A stretch of DNA of 11,920 bases, from assembly GCA_030682505.1 (NCBI GenBank), contig JAUXOH010000436.1:1-11920 (forward strand). Direction: 5' to 3'. Positions within the stretch are counted from its first letter, which is position 1. Each line of letters begins with the position of its first letter. A program made the position numbers and the translations under genes. The DNA is from Candidatus Didemnitutus sp. GTDB taxonomy: Bacteria; Verrucomicrobiota; Verrucomicrobiia; Opitutales; Opitutaceae. The notes under the pieces are model-generated. The model had not been told where the DNA came from and ran no database searches. It was given only the letters and a program-made list of their open reading frames with translations. This document shows, in pieces, positions 7,246 through 11,920 of the stretch.

Positions 7246-8259
7246 ATGCAGCTGCGCTTCAAACCCCATACGCTCGAACTGCATTACGCCTTTGGCGTCG
7301 CGTCGAACACGCGCACCAGCACACCGGCGATGCTGGTGGAGGTGGAGCACGACGGCCTCATCGGCTACGGCGAGGCCTCCATGCCGCCCTATCTCGGCGA
7401 GTCGCAGGCCTCCGCCGCGGCCTTTCTGCAGCAGGTGGACCTCGGCCGGTTTCCGGATCCGTTGCGACTGGACGAGATTCTCCCCGCCCTCGATGCACTG
7501 GCCCCGGGAAACACTGCGGCCAAGGCTGCTGTGGACATCGCGCTTCACGATTGGGTCGGCAAGAGACGCGGTGCTCCGTGGCACCGGCTCTGGGGACTCG
7601 ATCCCGCGAGGACCCCGGTGACCTCCTTCACCCTCGGCATCGATACGCCGCCAGTGATGCAGCAGAAGGCGCGCGAAGCTTCGGCCTATCCGATTCTCAA
7701 GATCAAGCTGGGCCGGGACAACGACCGTGAACTCATTGCGGCGATCCGCGAAGTCACGGACAAACCGCTCTACATCGATGCCAATCAGGGTTGGAAGAAT
7801 CGCGAGGACGCCTTGCGCATGTGCGAATGGCTCGCGCCGCGCGGCGTGGTGTTGATCGAGCAACCGATGTCCAAGGAGCAGGACGTGGACACCGCGTGGT
7901 TGCGCGAGCGCAGTCCGTTGCCGCTCATCGCCGACGAAAGCGTGCAGCGGCTCGCGGATGTGTCCCGGGCGGTCGGGGTTTTTGACGGTATCAACATCAA
8001 GCTGATGAAGTGCACGGGACTGCACGAAGCGCACCGCATGATCGGCCGGGCGCGGGAACTCGGTTTGAAGGTGATGCTGGGCTGCATGACCGAGACTTCG
8101 TGCGCCATTTCCGCGGCCGCGCAACTTTCTCCGCTCGTCGACTGGGCGGACCTTGATGGGGCGCTCCTGATCAAGAACGACCCGTTTGTGGGTGTCACCA
8201 TCGTCGATGGCCGGCTGACACTTTCGGACCGACCGGGAATCGGAGTGGTGAAACGCTGA
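7246..8259 (+). CDS. Dipeptide epimerase, L-Ala-D/L-Glu epimerase-like (enolase superfamily)
   Basis: A 337-residue enolase-superfamily enzyme of the muconate-lactonising subgroup. The catalytic lysines are K154, in LKIKLG (KxK, with K152), and K252, in INIKLMK. The magnesium ligands are D178 (YIDANQGW), E205 (IEQP) and D230 (IADES). The DLDG motif (D302/D304) matches the Asp-x-Asp pair that holds the substrate amino group in L-Ala-D/L-Glu epimerases. The expected role is cytosolic epimerisation of L-Ala-D-Glu from peptidoglycan to L-Ala-L-Glu for breakdown. Some relatives act on other dipeptides, so exact specificity is open. It lies 84 bp after the PKS gene; this gap contains nothing recognisable, so read-through from the PKS operon is possible. 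The ATG has a pyrimidine-rich leader and no SD. NagZ and amidase genes downstream support a cell-wall recycling role. Confidence 0.9.
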   Translation: MQLRFKPHTLELHYAFGVASNTRTSTPAMLVEVEHDGLIGYGEASMPPYLGESQASAAAFLQQVDLGRFPDPLRLDEILPALDALAPGNTAAKAAVDIALHDWVGKRRGAPWHRLWGLDPARTPVTSFTLGIDTPPVMQQKAREASAYPILKIKLGRDNDRELIAAIREVTDKPLYIDANQGWKNREDALRMCEWLAPRGVVLIEQPMSKEQDVDTAWLRERSPLPLIADESVQRLADVSRAVGVFDGINIKLMKCTGLHEAHRMIGRARELGLKVMLGCMTETSCAISAAAQLSPLVDWADLDGALLIKNDPFVGVTIVDGRLTLSDRPGIGVVKR

Positions 8260-8309
8260 ACCGGAGCACTGCGGGACGACGGCTTAAAGCGGATTGCCTT
8301 GGCCTGCCG

Positions 8310-8324
8310 GAGGAATAAATCCTC
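8310..8324 (+). promoter_or_regulatory. Hairpin covering the Shine-Dalgarno of the TPR/peptidase-MA gene
   Basis: GAGGA (8310-8314), loop ATAAA (8315-8319) and TCCTC (8320-8324) form a perfect 5-bp stem with a 5-base loop. The SD-like GGAGGA at 8309-8314 lies in the left arm, 15 bases before the ATG at 8330. The stem could mask the ribosome binding site in the mRNA. The pairing is visible in the sequence; the regulatory role is inference. Confidence 0.4.
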
Positions 8325-8329
8325 GTGGC

Positions 8330-10012
8330 ATGACTCCGCTCACCCCCCGCGCGACCTGGGCCCTCGCGCTTGGTCTCGGCGTCGTGGCACGCCTTGCCGG
8401 ACAGGAGCTGGCCAACAAAACCCCGATCGACCTGCCGGAATTCGCCGTCTTCGCCGATCGCGCCCTCCCGCCGCCCGAGCGGTGGTTCTACTCCCGCATC
8501 GAGGGTTTCGAGGTGTTGTCCAATGCCTCCGAGCGCTCCACCCTGCGGCTGCTGACAGAGTTCCAGCGTTTCTCGCACGCGCTCAGTCTCGTCTGGCCCG
8601 GCATGCAGGCGGACAACACCGTGCCGGCGGCGCTGATCGTCTGCGGGAGCGAGCGGAAATTTGAGGAATTCCTGCCGGATGATCTCCGCCCGGCCGAGCG
8701 CGCGACGACCAGCCTGACTTTTCGGAAGGGAGAACAGGGCGCCATCGTCCTCGATCATCAGACGAAGATCCTGAGCCTTATCAGCGCCGAGGGCGTCGCC
8801 GCCGCGTCGGCCGCTGCCGACCCCGCGGGATTCGAGGTTGATTCCACCCAGCAACTCTACCGCGCCTACATCAGCTTCCTGCTGGCGGGACGGGAGGTCG
8901 CGCCGCCACCCTGGTTTGCCGAGGGCCTATCCCAGTTGTTCACCAACCTGCGCATCACGGAGACGGAGATCTCTGTCGGCCGGATCGAGAATCCCAATCT
9001 CGCGGCGTCGGGCGATCGCGACTTCAACGCCGCGTTGGCCCAGCGCGCGTTGATGCCGATGGCCGAGCTGTTCGCCGTCACGGCGGAATCAATCACCGCC
9101 CAGAGTCCGCTCAACAGCGACTGGGCCAAGCAGTGCTATGCGTTTGTCCACTGGGGACTCTACGGCGGCTACGGCAGGCACCAGAAGGGGTTCGTCACCT
9201 TCGTCGCGCGACTCGGGCGCGAGCCGCTCACCGAGGTGCTGTTCCAGGAATGCTTCAAGCTGACCTACACCGAGATGTTGTTCGAACTGCGCACGCACAT
9301 TGAGTTCACCCGGACCAAATTCGCCGGCGTGCGCGCGGGCAAGGGCCAGAAGATTCCCGAGCCGCCCGCTTTCACGGTGCGCGAGGCGACCGAGGCGGAG
9401 ATCGGCCGGCTCAAGGGCGACACCCTCATGCTCGCGGGCAACGCGACCGCCGCGCGCGCCGCGTTGCTCGACGCCTACCGGCGCGGCGCCCGCGAGGCCG
9501 GATTGCTGGCGGCCTTCGGATTGAGCGAACTGGTCACCGGCGAACCGGCGCGGGCGAGGAAACTTCTCGAGGCGGCCGTTGCAAGCAACGCCGTCCGCCC
9601 GCGCGCCTACGTCGAACTCGCGCGGCTGCGGCTGGCCGAGGGACTGGCGCTGCCCGCCGGAGGCAACGGCCGGCTCAGCTTGGAGCAAACCGCCCGCGTA
9701 CTGGAGCCGCTTTTCACGGCGCGCGCGCAGACTCCGGCTTTGCCCGAGGTCTATGACCTCATCGCCGCAACCTGGGAGGCCTGCTCCGTCGCTCCCGGAG
9801 CGGCCCATCTTGAAGTGATCGAGGAGGGCGTAAGGAAATTTCCGCGTACCCCGGCGCTGGTCTACCGCGCCGCCGAGCTGCGGGCGAAGGGCGGATTCGT
9901 GTCCGAGGCGCACGGCTTGGTCCGCCTCGGCCTGCGCGTGGCGACAGATGCGGCCATGCGCGCTAAATTCGAGCAACTGGCTGCCAGCCTGCCGCCCCTC
10001 GCTGCCCGATAG
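8330..10012 (+). CDS. Exported TPR protein with degenerate peptidase-MA-like domain
   Basis: A 560-residue protein with a probable signal peptide: basic start MTPLTPR, hydrophobic core about residues 8-20, small residues around 23-26. Residues about 50-330 resemble the peptidase-MA/DUF1570-like proteins of Verrucomicrobia and Planctomycetes. The segment LYRAYISFLL (176-185) sits where such proteins carry the zinc motif HExxH; here it reads R178-A-Y-I-S182. The downstream WFAEGL with E198, the usual third-ligand position, is kept. It is therefore probably not a working metalloprotease. Residues about 345-555 are Ala/Leu-rich helical repeats of TPR type. The open frame extends upstream to a TTG at 8294, but ATG 8330 gives the signal peptide and follows a GGAGGA. 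Function is unknown; a periplasmic binding or scaffold role is a guess. It sits between the epimerase and nagZ genes. Confidence 0.8.
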   Translation: MTPLTPRATWALALGLGVVARLAGQELANKTPIDLPEFAVFADRALPPPERWFYSRIEGFEVLSNASERSTLRLLTEFQRFSHALSLVWPGMQADNTVPAALIVCGSERKFEEFLPDDLRPAERATTSLTFRKGEQGAIVLDHQTKILSLISAEGVAAASAAADPAGFEVDSTQQLYRAYISFLLAGREVAPPPWFAEGLSQLFTNLRITETEISVGRIENPNLAASGDRDFNAALAQRALMPMAELFAVTAESITAQSPLNSDWAKQCYAFVHWGLYGGYGRHQKGFVTFVARLGREPLTEVLFQECFKLTYTEMLFELRTHIEFTRTKFAGVRAGKGQKIPEPPAFTVREATEAEIGRLKGDTLMLAGNATAARAALLDAYRRGAREAGLLAAFGLSELVTGEPARARKLLEAAVASNAVRPRAYVELARLRLAEGLALPAGGNGRLSLEQTARVLEPLFTARAQTPALPEVYDLIAATWEACSVAPGAAHLEVIEEGVRKFPRTPALVYRAAELRAKGGFVSEAHGLVRLGLRVATDAAMRAKFEQLAASLPPLAAR

Positions 10013-10109
10013 CGGCGGGTGACACCCAAGATGGGAATTTCCGTGGGGGAGGGATTCCCTGTTGTCGCTCGCGCCCCATCGGTCGTAGCGTGTTGACTTC
10101 CTTTTTCCT

Positions 10110-11186
10110 ATGAACGCCGTTTCCCTCCCCACCAGCCTGCCTGAGAAGATCGGCCAGATGCTGTTGATTGGTTTTCGCGGCTGCGCGCCGGCGGAGTGCG
10201 AGCTGATTGGGCGCGACATTCGCGACCACCACGTCGGCGGCATCATCTTGTTTGATCAGGAAATGGCGGGCGGAACCATCGATTCGGTATCACGGCGGCG
10301 CAATATCGAGTCGCCAGCGCAGGTGCGCGAGCTCGTCGCGTTCCTGCAAGCACAGGCGCGCGTGCCGTTGCTCACCGCGATCGATCAGGAAGGCGGGCGC
10401 GTCAACCGCCTGAAACCCGCGTATGGCTTTCCGGAGAGCATTTCCCACGAGGAACTCGGTCGGCTCGACGACCTCGCCGAGACGCATCGCCACGCCGCGA
10501 TCACGGCGCTGACGCTCGCTGACCTCGGGCTCAATCTCAACTTGGCACCGGTTGTCGATCTCGACGCGCATCCCGACAATCCGATCATCAAGGGCAAGGG
10601 GCGCAGCTTTTCCGCGGACCCGGAAGTGGTGGCCCGGCACGGCGGGGAGTTCGTGCGGGCTCACCGGGAGCACGGCGTGTTGTGTTGTGCCAAACATTTT
10701 CCCGGCCATGGCAGCGCCACCGGTGATACCCACCTCGGTCTGGTCGACGTCACCCAGACGTGGACGGAGCAGGAGTTGATTCCCTTCCAGCGCCTGATCG
10801 AGGCCGACCGGTGCGATGTGGTCATGAGCGCGCACGTGTTCAACGCGCGGCTTGATCCGACGCGGCCGGCGACGCTTTCTCCCGCCGTCATTACCGGCCT
10901 GCTGCGAGATCAGCTTGAATTCTCCGGCGTCGTGATGAGCGACGATCTGGAGATGAAGGCGATTTCGGCCCACTATGGTCTGGAGAAATCCGTGTCGGCG
11001 GCGATCGAGGCTGGCGTCGATGTGCTCTGTTTTGGCAACAACATGAGCTATGATCCAGACATCGCGGCAAAGGTCGCCGCGATCATTGGGCGTGCCGTTG
11101 AGTCGGGCCGAATTGCTGAGTCGCGCATCGAAGCCTCGTGTCAGCGCGTGCTGGCGCTGAAGCGCAAGGCCGGCCTGATCAAATGA
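10110..11186 (+). CDS. nagZ: Beta-N-acetylhexosaminidase, NagZ type (GH3)
   Basis: A 358-residue single-domain GH3 glycosidase. NagZ hydrolyses GlcNAc-1,6-anhydroMurNAc (with or without peptide) during cell-wall recycling. Key motifs are IDQEGGRV (91-98), the NagZ signature KHFPGHGSATGDTH (195-208) with the D206/H208 acid-base dyad on its flexible loop, and nucleophile D278 in MSDDLEM. A recognisable signal peptide is absent, in agreement with a cytosolic enzyme. Its length is close to that of E. coli NagZ (about 340). The ATG at 10110 follows a pyrimidine-rich stretch with no SD. The 97-bp gap upstream contains a weak inverted repeat (GGGAAT 10033-10038 / ATTCCC 10054-10059) without a T-tract. 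The flanking epimerase and amidase genes support a role in muropeptide turnover. Some GH3 enzymes of this type act on other beta-GlcNAc substrates. Confidence 0.92.
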   Translation: MNAVSLPTSLPEKIGQMLLIGFRGCAPAECELIGRDIRDHHVGGIILFDQEMAGGTIDSVSRRRNIESPAQVRELVAFLQAQARVPLLTAIDQEGGRVNRLKPAYGFPESISHEELGRLDDLAETHRHAAITALTLADLGLNLNLAPVVDLDAHPDNPIIKGKGRSFSADPEVVARHGGEFVRAHREHGVLCCAKHFPGHGSATGDTHLGLVDVTQTWTEQELIPFQRLIEADRCDVVMSAHVFNARLDPTRPATLSPAVITGLLRDQLEFSGVVMSDDLEMKAISAHYGLEKSVSAAIEAGVDVLCFGNNMSYDPDIAAKVAAIIGRAVESGRIAESRIEASCQRVLALKRKAGLIK

Positions 11187-11198
11187 TTTTCCCCAGCA

Positions 11199-11268
11199 CA
11201 CGGATGAGCACGGATAAGAGTTCTCTCCCGGATTGCCCTGACTTTTCCGGTATCCGTGCGTATCCATG
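11199..11268. repeat. Intergenic inverted repeat built from iterated ATCCGTG words
   Basis: The left arm 11199-11216 holds two copies of CACGGAT exactly 10 bp apart. The right arm 11251-11268 holds TATCCGTG, then TATCCATG 10 bp later, and a further degenerate TATCTGTA begins at 11270. The arms pair at 15 of 18 positions across a 34-base loop. The element lies alone between nagZ and the amidase gene. It resembles intergenic repeats that I remember from verrucomicrobial and planctomycete genomes (unchecked). It could act as a transcript-end hairpin, a protein-binding array or a mobile small repeat. Confidence 0.7.
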
Positions 11269-11291
11269 GTATCTGTAGTCAAAACCCCGTC

Positions 11292-11920
11292 ATGAATCGT
11301 CTCAAACTTACCTGTTTTCTTTCCGCGGTTGCCTGCTTGTTCGCCGGGTGCGCGACGCGCCCTGGCACTCCGCTCGAGCGCCAGGGCGATGAAATTATCG
11401 TGGCCGGCCAACTGTTTCACACCGGCACGCGCGTCATCACCTGGATGGACCCGGGCGGCTACGACGCCTACCGGGTGGAGCGGCGCTTCAGTCCGGTTGA
11501 GGAGAGCAACTGGTCCAAGACCCAAATTGCCAAGCCCGAGCTGAAGGAGCCGAACCGCTACGGCCTCCGTTCGGCGCAACTGACCCCGCAGGAGATCGAG
11601 CGCGTGCGCGGCGGCGGCTGGGACCTCGTCACGCTGCGGCGGGTCGTTGACCAGTTTGTGTTGCACTACGACGTCTGCGGGATCGCGAAGCAGTGCTTCA
11701 ATGTCCTGCACGACCACCGCGGGCTCAGCGTGCACTTCATGCTCGATCTGGATGGCACCATTTACCAGACGCTCGACCTGAAGGAGCGAGCGTATCACGC
11801 CACGACTTCGAACCACCGTTCCGTCGGCATCGAGATCGCCAACATGGGTGCTTACGGGCCGAACGACACCAAGACGCTCGACGCGTGGTATGTGCGCGAC
11901 GCCAACGGTCGACCGTTCAT
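11292..11920 (+). CDS. N-acetylmuramoyl-L-alanine amidase, lipoprotein, Amidase_2 domain (3' end outside window)
   Basis: The frame opens with ATG at 11292 and stays open to the window end, showing 209 residues without a stop. The N-terminus is a lipoprotein signal: MNRLK, a hydrophobic core and lipobox FAGC with lipidated C20. From about residue 117 it matches the Amidase_2/PGRP-like zinc domain: QFVLHYD with zinc ligand H125, SVHFMLDLDGTIYQ (147-159), AYHA with H169, and SVGIEIAN (178-185) with E181. The third zinc ligand would lie beyond the window. The enzyme should cut the MurNAc-L-Ala bond of peptidoglycan or muropeptides in the periplasm, as E. coli AmiD does from the outer membrane. 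Residues 21-110 are an extra segment that I cannot assign. There is no SD before the ATG. The upstream nagZ gene and the epimerase gene further up suggest shared cell-wall turnover. Confidence 0.9.
   Translation, partial: MNRLKLTCFLSAVACLFAGCATRPGTPLERQGDEIIVAGQLFHTGTRVITWMDPGGYDAYRVERRFSPVEESNWSKTQIAKPELKEPNRYGLRSAQLTPQEIERVRGGGWDLVTLRRVVDQFVLHYDVCGIAKQCFNVLHDHRGLSVHFMLDLDGTIYQTLDLKERAYHATTSNHRSVGIEIANMGAYGPNDTKTLDAWYVRDANGRPF
11358..11388 (+). repeat. Strong hairpin within the start of the amidase gene
   Basis: CGCCCTGGC (11358-11366) and GCCAGGGCG (11380-11388) are perfect 9-bp arms around a 13-base loop. The 10-bp palindrome CGCTCGAGCG (11371-11380) covers most of the loop and overlaps the right arm by one base. 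It encodes residues about 23-32, just after the lipidated Cys, a linker with little sequence constraint. It may be chance in GC-rich DNA or an early mRNA structure that affects expression. Confidence 0.45.

Noticed and set aside
6091..8124. 677-residue open frame antisense to the PKS and epimerase genes
   Set aside because: Arg/His/Gly-rich shadow typical of high-GC DNA. The opposite strand codes for two clear enzymes with all catalytic residues.
8294..8329. TTG start 12 codons upstream for the TPR protein
   Set aside because: It would place the SD and hairpin inside the coding region and spoil the signal peptide; ATG 8330 fits better.
10017..10059. Terminator after the TPR gene (GGGTG/CACCC and GGGAAT/ATTCCC pairs)
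   Set aside because: One pair has a single-base loop, the other only a 6-bp stem with a 15-base loop, and neither has a T-tract.
10093..10098. TTGACT as a -35 box for nagZ
   Set aside because: No -10 box lies at a proper distance, and a promoter here would start transcription inside the coding region.
10290..11816. 508-residue open frame antisense to nagZ and the amidase gene
   Set aside because: Low-complexity shadow composition, while the plus strand carries two convincing families.

Overview
The window (about 63-65% GC by eye, no abrupt compositional break) looks like chromosomal DNA of a verrucomicrobium, most plausibly of the Opitutaceae. The reasons are a PL10-type pectate lyase, a GspE-type ATPase linked to two-component genes, an MT/FAD/type III PKS cassette, high GC and mostly Shine-Dalgarno-poor starts. 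This taxonomic reading is inference from gene content; there is no rRNA or marker gene to prove it.

Layout. (1) 1-513, plus strand: the 3' end of a pectate lyase gene. Its stop overlaps the stop of the convergent minus-strand block. (2) 510-4016, minus strand: a tightly packed operon read from right to left. It holds a hybrid sensor kinase with an N-terminal receiver, a single-domain response regulator, a small unknown protein of 72 aa, and a GspE/PulE/PilB secretion or pilus ATPase. Overlaps of 4 and 23 bp suggest translational coupling and a signalling circuit tied to a type II secretion or type IV pilus-like machine. (3) 4017-4364: a 348-bp divergent intergenic region that should hold both promoters. 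(4) 4365-7161, plus strand: a three-gene biosynthetic cassette of SAM methyltransferase, FAD-dependent oxidoreductase and type III polyketide synthase (Cys-His-Asn triad intact). It probably makes a methylated and oxidised polyketide such as an alkylpyrone, resorcinol or quinone type compound. (5) 7246-11920, plus strand: an L-Ala-D/L-Glu-type dipeptide epimerase, a secreted TPR/peptidase-MA-like protein with a degenerate zinc motif, a NagZ-type GH3 beta-N-acetylhexosaminidase, and the 5' part of a lipoprotein N-acetylmuramoyl-L-alanine amidase that runs off the window end. Epimerase, NagZ and amidase together read as a cell-wall turnover/recycling neighbourhood.

The least ordinary items are: the hybrid kinase receiver that keeps its phospho-Asp but has lost the acidic pocket, the Thr and the Lys; the kinase/regulator/small-protein/ATPase operon; the inactive-looking peptidase-MA protein, whose SD lies inside a perfect hairpin; and an intergenic inverted repeat before the amidase built from 9-10 bp iterations of an ATCCGTG word. 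No RNA genes, CRISPR arrays, insertion sequences or phage genes were seen.
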